NCBI RefSeq assembly: GCF_910592395.1
Contig: NC_088308.1
Coordinates: forward strand, 14,089,001-14,153,000
Length of the DNA stretch: 64,000 nucleotides
Source of the DNA: Lineus longissimus
Taxonomy: Eukaryota > Nemertea > Pilidiophora > Heteronemertea > Lineidae
Direction of reading: 5' to 3'
Each line of letters begins with the position of its first letter. Position 1 is the first letter of the stretch. The notes beneath the pieces were generated by a model. That model ran no database searches, was not told the DNA's origin, and worked only from the letters and a program-made list of their open reading frames with translations. This document shows positions 1 to 10,550 of the stretch, piece after piece. A program made the position numbers and the translations under genes.

Positions 1-354
1 CGTAGAAATGCTACTGAGAGATCCATTGAAGTTAGTGACCAAGTACTTTTGAAACAAAGTTTCAGGCAAAACAAGTTAAAAAGCTATTTTGAGCCTGTTC
101 CTCACAAAGTAGTTCAGTCAGAATGCAGCACTGTTATGTTAGAAAATGATTCAGGTGTTGTAAAGCGTAGAGCAACAAGTCATGTCAAAAGGTATAATAC
201 TACATGTGGTAATGGTACAACAGTTGATGGTTTAAATCATGGTTCGACTGAAGGAAGTCTTGATGATTCAAATGAGTTGGATGCTGAATTTCCATATATT
301 TCTTCTGTTCCACAGTCACCAGATCTAGTTGAGAAAAATGTTGTGTCATTCTGA
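1..354 (+). pseudogene. C-terminal fragment of a Ty3/gypsy integrase/pol
   Basis: An open frame runs from the window edge to the TGA at 352-354. It reads like the tail of a gypsy Pol: a 'DQVLLKQ' segment, then a 'KLKSYFEPVPHKVVQ' stretch and a 'KRRATSHVKRY' stretch, the usual GPY/F-like region after the integrase core in which 'D.VL.....KL...FEP.P..V' is followed by a basic 'R..SH.K'. It ends in a Ser/Asp-rich tail. The catalytic domains lie left of the window, so completeness cannot be judged. No 3' LTR can be defined because its partner is not visible. Confidence 0.75.
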
Positions 355-845
355 ACGCACGCGTGTAATTCAAAATTTCCCGCCTGTAAACTTTGTTAAA
401 TTGAGTAGGTTTGCGCATGGGCAATAGTGATTTCCGCCCAAACCTTCCAAAACATTGTTGGCAACTTGCCTTCAGATCTTTGCCCGGCAAACTTGTCGAT
501 TTTGTAGTAATGTAAAGGATTCTGATGCTGGGACAGAGGTAGGTTGAATGAAAAGAATGTATAGATGACACTGGTGTATAGATGGTTCGAAGGCCGTATA
601 TATTAGGCCTATAAAATGGGTTTTTTAGAGATGCTGACGAGCGATAATCCATGATGGGCAAAACCATGTGCGTCGACAGGTGACGCCACTATCTAGTGTA
701 TTGTGTCTTTGACATACTTTATAGTGATTCATTCTGCACCTAGTTCAAGCTGTCTTACTGGCTATGTAGAACTCTAAACATGCAAGCAAGGAGTCAAATA
801 TCATGTATAAGGACTTTATTGATAGATTTACAGTATTGTGCACAT
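355..845. other. No recognisable feature (downstream of the pol fragment)
   Basis: This stretch should hold the 3' untranslated part or LTR of the partial gypsy element. I see no TG...CA boundaries that can be verified and no coding signal on either strand. Confidence 0.4.
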
Positions 846-890
846 GTCACATCCTAAGACAAAGTCACATCCTAAGACAAAGTCACATCC
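846..890. repeat. 18-bp tandem repeat, 2.5 copies
   Basis: The unit GTCACATCCTAAGACAAA is present twice and then half again, without mismatches. Confidence 0.9.
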
Positions 891-1036
891 ATGGACATGT
901 TAGTAGTTGAACAGCATACAGCGGTCTATATAGTACATCTGTATGTACCTTACACTGACATGTCTATGCACCCTTTAGCTTGGTGCATGTTGTCTTTCCT
1001 ATCCTAAATGGGGTGTTCTGATATTTTGCACACTAC

Positions 1037-1478
1037 CATGAGGAAACCAGCCCTGTAAAAATTATCTCCTAACCATCCCCCACCAACTAATGGAAAATGC
1101 CTTAGATGCCGGGGGATGGATATTTGATGAGGGGAGAGTTTCTGAGGAATAGTTTATTGACTTTAGCTCTCAGCTTATCTGAGCCAGGTAACCTCCTGCT
1201 GAGTTGCCGGACCAAAAGCTGAGGTCAACATATGTTGTTACATAACCGGCCTTGCTATCACATCCTGGTTGCCTTGAAGTCGACCAAATTACTTCTAATT
1301 TTGCCTCATCACAGTAATTAGTCATGATCACATGATGATGAACCTGGCCCGGGTATCACTGGTTACGCTGGCCATTATGTAGATAAGGTAAATATGCCGA
1401 TCATCACTGTTTGTAGTATCAGCGGGGTGCTTCAAGTTGGAGGGCGACTAAATATTTTACAGGGCTGGTTTCCTCATG
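1037..1478. mobile_element. Short inverted-repeat element (MITE-like)
   Basis: The ends are inverted copies: CATGAGGAAACCAGCCCTGT at 1037-1056 matches the reverse complement of 1459-1478, and the match extends a few A residues inward. The interior (~400 bp) has no ORF. I could not find a convincing target-site duplication, so the superfamily is open. Confidence 0.7.
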
Positions 1479-1723
1479 CTGTACATGTACCAGCAACTGT
1501 TCAAGGATCGGATCAAGAGAAACCTGGAAACTTGGACTTGGAAGTGTGATGAATGAATGAACATTCAAACAAATATTACTTTGTAGTGCAGTGCAGTACT
1601 GGTAAAAAGTGAAATAAAAGGAGAAAGCTCACAGCTGTTTCAGCTAAGCCTAAACATGACATCGAAATGATCCATCCCCAGCACAGGCCTGCATCCCAGC
1701 GCAAACAGCTCGTTAACCACTAT

Positions 1724-2122
1724 AGCTGCGCTTACACCACGAAATATTGGTGGACCAATTGCACTTACACCACCACATTGCCGCGACAAATTGGTTCGGC
1801 AATCCATTGCCGATACAAATTGCCGAGCGAATTTGTCCCACCAAGCTTGATGGTCCAAATTCGCCCGGCTTGTTAAAAGCTCGGCTTTGTCGTGGTGTAC
1901 GCGCAAATGGATCGGCAATTAGCTAGTTAGATGGTTCGGCTCCAGGCGGCGCTTTCGAAATGGCGCTTTCTGTGCATGCAATTTATTGTTTGCGCGCCAT
2001 CTGTAGCCGGATTTTATAACTAGCTGCAGCGCTGGTGTAAGCGCTTGGTGGATTTTCGATGGTGCGGCATTGGTTCCCGAACCAAGATTGGTGGTACATT
2101 TTCAGGTGGTGTAAGTGCGGCT
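1724..2122. repeat. Imperfect inverted repeat with a repeated 'CTTACACCAC' motif
   Basis: The motif CTTACACCAC occurs near 1730 and 1763 and, inverted (GTGGTGTAAG), near 2107, with a looser copy (GGTGTAAGCG) near 2034. The outer arms (1724-1753 and about 2090-2122) match at roughly three quarters of positions. This looks like an old foldback or MITE. Exact ends are uncertain. Confidence 0.4.
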
Positions 2123-3610
2123 TGTGTAAACATTGTCTCCATCACACAATCGCAATACCCATTCAGTCTAAAGGGTAATGCATTGGCGTCGTTCAAAACA
2201 CAAGCACAAGCCTGTGGACGTTCTGCTTAAAGATACGTCAGTTTTGATTGGCTCATTAGGTCTATCACGTGCCATGCCACCCGCCGACGAAATTTCATGA
2301 AATTCGGATCAGAATTAATGAAACAGTGACGATTTGCGGTATTTTTATAGATTTTTCAACAAGTTGCAGATTTCCGAATTTCATCAAACTAGATACCAGG
2401 TAGGTGTAATATCACTCATCATAAATACCCCCACTGTTTAACATATCTTAATTCAGTTTCGTACCAAATTGTGCGCTTATTCAGACAATCCTAGAACTTG
2501 GATCTGCTCCGATTCAAAATGGCCGGCTTGCAGACTGAGATGAACTCGAGGTGCCAATTTCATCACACAACATCGGATTCCCTTGACCGTTTATTTGTAG
2601 TACGAATTACTTTAAATACTAATTGGTATCCTAACTTTAATTAGTTTCCGTTTTTAAAATTTAGTTTGCACTATTTATGCAGAAATATGCATTTGAAACC
2701 CAGTGTCCAGTTTCAAGTTTCGTTGGTTCAGTCTATTGTGCTGATAGGGGTTCGGTTGGGGTGGAAATATAAATGAGTCACAATTTTTTGGCAACTTGTA
2801 ACCAAAACATGAGTTAGTACTTATTGTAGTCTATCTGGAAAACAAATTCAGGGATGTTTTTGATGAATCTGGTTTTCAAACTTTTGAAACACTGAATAGT
2901 TTTTCGGTATGTGCTGAGCTTATCACCCTTGGCCACAATGGACTTGCCCATTGACCCACACATTGGATTTGTTTTGATTTTTTTGTACAGGGTGATGTTA
3001 AAACAGTGTCTTGTGTTGACTGGGTGCCTATGCATAAACATTTCTTTTTTTTCTCTGTGACTACATTGTAAGATTTTGTTCGGACTTCTCGTGTGTATTG
3101 CCTGTAGGCCTATTGTCATTTGTCACTGTCAGCATTTATTTGAAGAATCAAAGAACACAATTCATGCAATTGATCAGTACACGGTTTTGTATTGTCAGGG
3201 TTGCAGGAAAGGTGAAAACAACATTTTTTTTAAACTGGGGTACCATTACCAGATTTGTCTGTTTTATAATGTGTATTCTTTCATGTTCCTTATCCGTGGC
3301 TGCCAAGTGTGCTGGTCATCCTTCAGTTACTAAGTACTAGATTTTCTTTTTCTTTAATTTCAGTTGGTGGTGTGGAGAGTAGGCGTACTACATCCGCCCT
3401 GATCTACTAGAATTGTGGGAAGTGATGATACTCTAAATCATAATTGACTCTGCACTTGAAATAAGAACACCGTTGATTGATGCATGAGGCTTGATAGATA
3501 TCAGTACATGTACATGACGTACATGTTGTAGTACATCCTGCATTCAAGCACAGACCGTGTCCGTTGGTGACCCCCGCCTTTTTGCAACCCATTCTCTTTT
3601 ACAATTCCAG
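2123..3610. other. Non-coding stretch with candidate splice acceptors at its right end
   Basis: No coding region is supportable. Two polypyrimidine-AG sites near 3362 (TTTCTTTAATTTCAG) and 3610 (CTCTTTTACAATTCCAG) could be splice acceptors for the putative coding region that follows. Confidence 0.35.
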
Positions 3611-4326
3611 GTATTGTCTAGTCCATGAAATGGAGACGTCTTTGACTTCAAATGATGCTGACTGCCCTCCTCGGAAGAAAGTGAGGTTGGATTCCAAAGT
3701 TGGTTTCGGGCGGCCATAAAAGATATTTTGGGCGGAAACGCAGGAAATCCAAGGCAGTCAAGTCAGAAGTTACGTCGTCTATGTTCAACGTTGGGGACTC
3801 TGTTCTATTTAAATTACTGATGGATGTATATGTAGGAACTGTGTTGTCACAAGTTGATCCAAAACAGTACACCATTCAGGACTTCAGTGGAAGTATACAT
3901 GCAGTAGTCATTGATGACCTCTGTTAAGGATTACAAGTTTCGAGTCACGACCGATTACCAGCCGTTGGTGAAGTCATCTTTGTTCGATACAGTGATCAAA
4001 CAGGGGTTCTCAAATTGGGAAAGACTATTTGCATCCGAAATGGTGCACTATGGATTACTTTTGACAACTCGGGACTTGAGTTTAGTGTTCCCTTCAACGA
4101 AGCATTCATCTTGAATGAAAGGGCTAAGCAACTTGGTGTGGGGAATATGGGATGGGGAGAGATGAGTGTGAATGAGAATGGAGGTACACGTGAGGCTACA
4201 CACCTCTTCACATGTATGCTGAACCGATTGACGGAGGAAACGATTCACACTCATTCTGATTATCGGGACCGAGTCAGTCAAATTCGGGAGTTGTATGTTC
4301 AGGATATTCGTTATGAAGAAGAGTGA
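3611..4326 (+). pseudogene. Decayed or partial gene of unknown function
   Basis: An acceptor-like site ends at 3610, and a start (ATG 3630) opens a short basic segment (PPRKKVRLDSK). After one frameshift near 3705-3718 a second open stretch follows (KRYFGRKRRKSK, then a compact 'VGDSVLFKL' segment resembling a small beta-barrel fold). A single in-frame TAA at 3925-3927 interrupts it, after which the same frame stays open to the TGA at 4324-4326 (about 130 codons, including 'GEVIFVRYSDQ'). An unbroken frame on both sides of one stop suggests a recent pseudogene, a sequencing error or a missed intron. I do not recognise the family. The basic patch could be a nuclear localisation signal. Confidence 0.4.
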
Positions 4327-4625
4327 ACGAACGTGCAAGAAGGTCTTAGAAAGTAGTAAAGAATGTCCTGGTCAGTTGAAAAAATGTCCTGCTCAAAAGG
4401 TGACCTTCAGCTGTCATGTGGATGGCACTGAGGGTTCTTTTCTGTACTTTATTTCAGCTCACATGTGTGAGCTCACATGTATATGTACACGTGCATGTCA
4501 TTTTGCATTTTTTGGTCTGATCCTCGCATGTGATAATGTTCATTTCAGGTGATGGAAAATACCATACGGGTTCTGCCTGATAATTATTTGTGTCTCGTAT
4601 TAATCTGTGATTATTCACTGTAATG
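4327..4625. other. No feature seen
   Basis: AT-rich sequence with a small CACATGTGAGCTCACATGT palindrome near 4460-4478. No coding signal. Confidence 0.4.
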
Positions 4626-6690
4626 AAAAGGACAGGGGCCATTGTGCTCACCGTATAGATATTTTGTACTTCTCATCCAGGTTAAGAAACATTGTACATG
4701 TATAGTATATAGGTCAAACCAAAGTCGGTATGACATGTGATGTATCGTTGCTTGGAGTAAGTACCATAAGAATATCATCAAAAACAAGTCACTAATAAAC
4801 GAGATATTGCACTTTTTACCTATTTCAGTTTTGGCCTCCTGGTGGCCAAGTTGAGTACCAGATCAGATCGAAATTCGCTGTCCGAGGTAACATGACGTAG
4901 GGAGTCATGTGTACCAAATTTCAAGTTCATAGCTTTAGTAGTTAAGAAACGTGCCATAGTTACAATCAAACGACCAATTTATGCCATTTGACCTCTGTGA
5001 CCTTGAAAAGCAGGTCAAATCAAAAACTCATATGATATATGTGATGTATCCTTGCCAGGAGAACCTACCATAAAAATGTTATTGAAAACGAATCACTAAT
5101 AAGCGAGATATCACACATTCTAGGTTTTCACTTTTGGCCCCCTGGTGGCCAAGTCGAGAATCAGACCGGACTGAAATCAGGGTCAGAGGTCAGCTGACCT
5201 AGGGGGTCCTTTGTACAAAGTCTCAAGTTCATGGCCTTAGGGGTTAACAAACGTTCCACAGTTACGCTCAAATGGCCAATTTACGTCATTTGACCTCTGT
5301 GACCTTGACCAGTACGTCATATCGAAAACCTGTATCATATGTGATGTATCCTTGCTAGGAGTATCTACCATAAAGTTTTTACCAAAAGCTAATCAGTAAT
5401 AAGCGAGATATGGCACTATTCAAATTTTTGGTTTTGGCCCCCTGGTGGCCAAGTTAAGAATCAGACCGGACCGAAAATCAGTGTCGCAGGTCATCTGTCC
5501 TAGGGGGTCATGTGTACCAAGTTTAAAGTTCATAGCTTTAGTGGTTAAGAAACGTGCCACATTTACACACAAATGGCCAATTCTCACCATTTGACCTCTG
5601 TGACCTTGAAAAGTACGCCACATCGACCTGATTTTTGTCAACATGTAGAGCTACGTAACAGGTGTCTACATACCAAATTTAAAGACTATAGGACGAATAA
5701 AGACAAAACGTGCCACTATCGGCGAAATTTTCGAGTTTGACCTCTGTGACCTTGACAAGTAGGTCAAATCAAAAACCCATATGATATATGATGTATCCTT
5801 GCTATGAGTACCTACCACAAAAGTTTTATCAAAAACAAGTCAGCAATAAGCGAGATATCACACTTTTTAGAAATCCACATTCGACCCCCTGGTGGCCAAA
5901 TTGAGAATCAGATCGGACCGATATTCAGCACAAGAGGTTATCTGATATAGGGGGTTATATGTACTAAGTTTCAAGTTCATAGCTGTGGCGGTTGAGAAAC
6001 GTGCCATAGTTACACTGAAACAGCCAATTTATGCCATTTGACCTCTGCAACCTTGAAAAGTAGGTCAAATTAAAAACCCGTACGATATATGATGTATCCT
6101 TGCTATGAGTACCCACCATGAAAGTTTTATTGAAAACAAATTATTGATAAGCGAATTATCACACTTTTTAGGTATCCACATTTGGCCCCCTGGTGGCCAA
6201 GTTGAGAATCAGATCAGACCGAAATTCAGCACCAGAGGTTATCTGGTATAGGGGGTTATATGTACTAAGTTTCAAGTTCATAGCTGTGGAGGTTGAAAAA
6301 CGTGCCATAGTTACACTGAAACAGCCAATTTACGCCATTTGACCTCTGTGACCTTGAAAAGTAGGTCAAATTAAAAACCCGTATGATATATGATGTATCC
6401 TTGCTATGAGTACCTACCACAAAAATTTCATTCCAAACAAGTCATTAATAAGCGAGATATCACACTTTTTAGATATCTACATTCGGCCCCCTGGTGGCCA
6501 AATTAAGAATCAGATCGGACCGAAATTTAGTGTCACAGGTCATCTGACCAAGGGAGTCCTGTGCACAAAGTTACAAGTTCATAGGCTTAGCGGTTAAGAA
6601 ACGTGCCACTGTTTTTGAAACAGGATACGACGACGACGGACGACGGACACTGCGGTATTGTATAGACTCCCCTACGGTGAGCCAAAAAGG
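4626..6690 (+). mobile_element. A1: A-family element with about six ~300-bp tandem units
   Basis: The 5' edge carries the family signature GGCCATTGTGCTCACC (4638-4652). The core repeats at about 300-bp steps, marked by GGCCYCCTGGTGGCCAA near 4836, 5136, 5436, 5884, 6187 and 6485; the wider step between 5436 and 5884 holds a partial extra unit. Each unit also carries a TGACCT-N3-TGACCT-N8-AGGTCA block and 'AAACGTGCCA'. The 3' end has a (ACG/GAC) microsatellite at 6627-6648, then GGTGAGCCAAAAAGG. It encodes no protein. The layout (tandem core, microsatellite, conserved end) resembles non-autonomous Helitron/pearl-type repeats; that assignment is inference. Confidence 0.8.
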
Positions 6691-6847
6691 AGCAGTTCGT
6701 CAATCGTTTCCATGGCCGCTGCCATATTGGATAGTTGGTGGGTTGTGTTCTGATAAGCGCTTGTGAACCAATTCCGCAGGGGCCGTGGGTTTCTCGAATG
6801 ACATCAAGAGTATTTTTGCGGAACTGAATTTAGCTGCTTCTCGACGC

Positions 6848-6899
6848 AATTACGATTACGATTACGTTTTCCGAAATCGTAATCGTAATCGTAATCGTA
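6848..6899. repeat. Inverted hexanucleotide microsatellite (hairpin)
   Basis: (ATTACG)n on the left is followed, after a short TTTTCCGAAA spacer, by (CGTAAT)n, so the region can fold into a stem. Confidence 0.9.
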
Positions 6900-6969
6900 G
6901 GCGGTGCGGAACCTCCCTATTGAAGGGAAAACTTGGAATGAACTTACTGTAACCTTTTACATCATGGAC

Positions 6970-7243
6970 GGCCGTTATCAACTAATTAGTGAATCGCCAT
7001 TTTGGAAAATGCCAGAAATAAATTTACTCAGTCTGGCCTTATTACTCTGGGGTGCCATTTGTAAATAAAGTATTTTGCAACTTTATATGCATATAATTTT
7101 ATTATATTGCGACACGTCTGTGGTTGATGGATCCAGTACAAATGCATATGCATTTGTTAGTTTGGCCAGACTGGCATTCTGATTTCTGGATTTTTCCTAC
7201 ATTTTCCGAAATGGCGATTCACTTCAGTTGACCATTAATTTTG
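6970..7243. repeat. Foldback element
   Basis: AGTGAATCGCCATTTTGGAA at 6988 is inverted at 7204-7223 with one mismatch. The match extends imperfectly outward (TCAACT / AGTTGA) and inward (GCCAGACTGGC region near 7170). Length is about 270 bp with no ORF. Confidence 0.65.
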
Positions 7244-7550
7244 TTTTTGAAAAGTGAACCAATACCTACAAGGTTGATATTCATTGGAAGTGGTGTGGCT
7301 AGCAGTTTCCAACAAAACCAACTTATGTGATAGGTTTTTAGCATTTATTCACTTTTCGAATTTTTGCCTCAAAAGATCAGGGTTCAAATTGTTAAATAAA
7401 TGCTGTACAGAGCAGGTAAAATGAATTAAATATTTGTTCTCGTTTTTACTTCCACACTCAAAGTTTTAATTGTCAAAACTGGTGCCGAGGTTCGTCTCCC
7501 CATTTCGGACTCCAAGGAAAAGTTCAAATTAATGGCCATTTAAATACTCC
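7244..7550. other. No feature seen (3' flank of the transposase)
   Basis: AT-rich sequence downstream of the Harbinger transposase. I could not identify a terminal inverted repeat here. Confidence 0.4.
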
Positions 7551-8652
7551 TCAAGGCCAGGAGCTTCCAAGCCAAAGTACAATCCTGTTTGACTGCCATA
7601 TAAACATGTATGGCAATTGGTTAGTATGGTGCCGACTATGTAGTACATGCCTACAGGCTGTAAGTACAATTTCCAAGTTCTTTTTGTAATCCGGAAAGGC
7701 GAAATTCTGGATTATCTTAGAGAACCCCCACTCAACACTTCGACGACACCTGCTCATATCATGGTTAAATTGTTGCTGTTGCTCATCAATGTTGGCACCA
7801 CGAAATGGCGCCATAAGCGTTGGTCTCAGGGGGTATGCTGGGTCGCCGTAAAGATAGAACAGTTCTTCATTATTTGCACCTTGAAATAATTCAAGCTGAT
7901 CCAACAAGTGGCTCGCTGCCAACATTGCAGAGTTATGGCGCCGACCTTCCATTGGTCCCCAGAGATTCGCAACTAGTCCATTCGGAATGACCACTGACTG
8001 AAACTTAGAGTCCATGAACCCGCTTGTGTCCATTGTAGACCTCTTGTTGATCGTGGCCCGGGCGACAGATAGGACGAACCGTCCCATCTATGAATCCCCA
8101 ACAGCGCGGGAGAGGCGCACCATGCCCACTGATCGCGTCTGCGTAGGTTTGGAGGTGCTCGGCATCTAGCCACCACTGCTCCAAATTTGTGACAAGACCA
8201 CGATAGTTGTTATAAACGTGGTCAACAGATGAATTGAAAATCATGCTGAGTTCGGGCGTACTCCTGTGAAATGTTTCTCTCAGGTCGCACAGACGATTAG
8301 GATAAGACAATCGCCTTAGTAAAATACACAAAGCGTCTTCACTTTCTACTACAGTCCCATTTTTCCACTTAAGAATGGGTGGGAAGTTCAGTGCATCTCG
8401 CAGCCTGATAAGCGAGTTTCTATCGAATCGAAACATCTCCACACAATTTTCATTGGATATATCCATTGATCTGAATTGCTGTGGAGCGTCCCTCCTCGGT
8501 CCTAAAGGACCCCGTCTAGGCCCAAGGGCATCGTACAGGAGTAAGAGCTCGATGTCATCCTCTGTGAAAAGAAGTGCATCCATTCTTGTTACAGTAAATG
8601 TCCGTCTGAGTATGTGCGATCTGTGTGTAGGCCTAGGGGTGATATACACCAC
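7551..8652 (-). pseudogene. PIF/Harbinger-type DDE transposase, one frameshift
   Basis: The minus strand reads from ATG at 8652 to a frameshift near 8005-8015 and resumes in another frame to the stop at 7551, about 360 codons in all. This is close to normal length for a Harbinger (HARBI1-like) nuclease. The N-terminal half has a helix-rich 'MFRFDRNSLIRLRDAL' segment typical of this family. Catalytic positions are visible: first Asp in 'WGFIDGTVRPI', second Asp in 'YLYGDPAYPL', Glu in 'RSVEWGFSKI'. The frameshift lies between the first and second Asp. No Myb/SANT partner ORF and no terminal inverted repeats could be found nearby. An alternative is a domesticated HARBI1 copy, but the frameshift argues for a dead transposon. 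Confidence 0.85.
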
Positions 8653-9383
8653 TTCAGCCAGCCTTTTCGCAATACAAAATAGTTATGCAAGTCTTTTACG
8701 AAAACCCGCCGCCCGATTATTCTTCCTGGTTGAGTGGTCTTCGGTTTTACCGTTTACGCTAACCTTCATGGGTAGATTTCAATCTTAAATGTGTTTACGT
8801 CATTACCAATTCACGAACGACAAACTGCCTTTGTCGTTAAGTTTTCGTTTATCGTTTGGATTCTGAAACTCCCTTATATTAACACATCAACAAACTAACT
8901 GAAAGACCTATTTCGTCTCGGACACACAACAACATACCAATATGCTCCGGCTATCCACACATTTCCATTCGATTCGATAATACATTTTGATGAATAATCA
9001 AAGTTTTCGTGCTTTGTTCTGTCAAAATGAATGGATATAATATACTCCTGTAGAATATTAGAACTAATGTTGAAGTTTGCAATATTTTGAACACAAATCG
9101 AATCACCCGCCTCAGATCTGCATAAATTACGATCATACTGATATTACATGAGATCGTGACCGTCGCTTCTACATTTCGAAGAGAAAGTCGACTCGATTCG
9201 AAGGTTGTTTCTACCAAATACAGTTGAATCCGTCGTTAACGTACCAACCAATTTTGATGAATATCTTCTCTAATTTCAGAAACGGTTTAAATTATTAAAT
9301 TTGTCACTTACATAATCAATGCAGTCGAAATAAAACAGTTGCCATTTTTCTATCATGTGATCATACGGGTCAGCGGGCAAGCA
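8653..9383. other. No gene seen between the Harbinger copy and G1
   Basis: No coding frame with family resemblance and no inverted repeat pair was found. The last five bases (9379-9383, AAGCA) are the left target-site duplication of G1. Confidence 0.5.
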
Positions 9384-9536
9384 TGTTGTGTCCTTACTAA
9401 ACTGTAGAGTGATACCATATATTTTGTACACTTACTACTGTACTGTGAAGTGAGACCGGAGAACCGGAAGAGATTTTCAATAAAGAATAACATTGTTTTA
9501 TATCGATCTTTAATCCACTTTCATCGGAAACCAACA
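9384..9536 (+). repeat. G1 5' LTR
   Basis: TGTTG...CAACA ends. It contains a CAATAAAG polyadenylation-type signal. It differs from the 3' LTR at only one position that I can see, four bases before the CCAACA end (A here, C there). Confidence 0.95.
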
Positions 9537-9538
9537 AA

Positions 9539-9554
9539 TTGGCGACGAGGATGG
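9539..9554 (+). promoter_or_regulatory. G1 primer-binding site
   Basis: TTGGCGACGAGGATGG lies two bases after the 5' LTR. TGGCGAC-type sites at this position are usual tRNA primer sites of metazoan gypsy elements. The tRNA was not identified. Confidence 0.7.
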
Positions 9555-9565
9555 TAGTATGATAT

Positions 9566-9665
9566 ACGATAATGATGAAAAGTGGCTTTATTTGACCAAG
9601 TTCCCCAAGACCCAAGATAAATGATGATGATGAAAAGTGACTTTGTTTGACCAAATTCCCAAAAA
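9566..9665 (+). repeat. Imperfect ~50-bp tandem duplication in the G1 leader
   Basis: A block containing GATGAAAAGTGGCTTTATTT (about 9571) is followed by a diverged copy (GATGAAAAGTGACTTTGTTT, about 9632). It lies in the leader before gag. Confidence 0.7.
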
Positions 9666-9753
9666 CCACGTTTCCCCGCAATTCCTGTACATGATGTACA
9701 TGAGCTGTGCTGTGTGCATTGAATTTGAAGAACTCTGAAACTGTACGTAGAAA

Positions 9754-10550
9754 ATGGCTGAAGCACGTCTAGCACCTCCGGAGGCATTAAACTTGAATGC
9801 TACTGACTTGGCAGCTGACTTTACTTCCTGGCTTTCTTCGTATGACATTTACGAATTAGCTACTGGACTGGCTGAAAAAGCTGATGGGGTACGACGTGCT
9901 ACATTGCTACATTGTTTGGGCCCTGGTGTCCAACGTGTGTTCACGACGTTGCCTGGAGAGAAGGATACGTACAACCGTGCTAAGACGGTGTTGAAAGGCT
10001 ATTTCGAGCCGAAACGAGCATCATTTCCGAGCGGGTGAAATTTCGAAAACGGGAACAAGGCAAAACTGAAACAATCGATCACTACGTCGCGTCACTCCGT
10101 GATCTGGTACGATACTGTGGCTATGACACCATGGAGGACGATATGTTACGAGACCAAATCGTCGAAAAGTGTACCTCGAACGATTTGAAGATCAAGCTAA
10201 TGGGGCAGGAGAAGTTGACTCTCGATAAACTTTTGACGTTGGCCCGGATATATGAGTCCGCTCACAGTCAGGCTAAGGAGCTAGGCTCTGGACATGAACT
10301 GAAACAAACAAATAGAGAAAACGCTCGCTGTTCGCTCATTCTCGAAAGCTAAGCCAAGAAGTGGCGCTAGTGGTACAAGTTCATCAGATTCCAGTGCTGA
10401 ATGTTTCCAGTGTGGTCGTTTTGGTCATACTCCTGATAAATGTGGCGCATTGGAGGCAGAGTGTGGTTATTGCCACATCAAGGGGCATTATGCAAGAAAA
10501 TGTCGTAAGAAGAAGAAAGACAACCAAAAGGCTGATTCAGCATCCAACAA
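9754..10550 (+). pseudogene. G1 gag (capsid and two zinc knuckles), frameshifted, cut by B1
   Basis: The first start in the leader is ATG 9754 (MAEARLAPPE). The capsid-like part keeps open to about 10015, shifts frame, continues as 'KFRKREQGKTETIDHYVASL' to about 10330, and shifts back. The original frame then carries two CCHC knuckles: CFQCGRFGHTPDKC (10402-10443) and CGYCHIKGHYARKC (about 10462-10503), followed by a lysine-rich stretch. This is the usual Gag nucleocapsid layout, with two knuckles rather than one. B1 interrupts a Lys codon at 10549-10550, and the third base and the rest of the frame continue at 12520. So Gag and Pol were one continuous frame in this element. Confidence 0.85.

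Noticed and set aside
4626-6690. Coding region in the A1 repeat array (several 60-75 codon frames)
   Set aside because: Frames are interrupted in every unit, differ between units, and simply reflect the repeated DNA.
4626-6690. CRISPR-like array
   Set aside because: Units are ~300 bp with diverged, spacer-free repeats in a eukaryotic transposable element.
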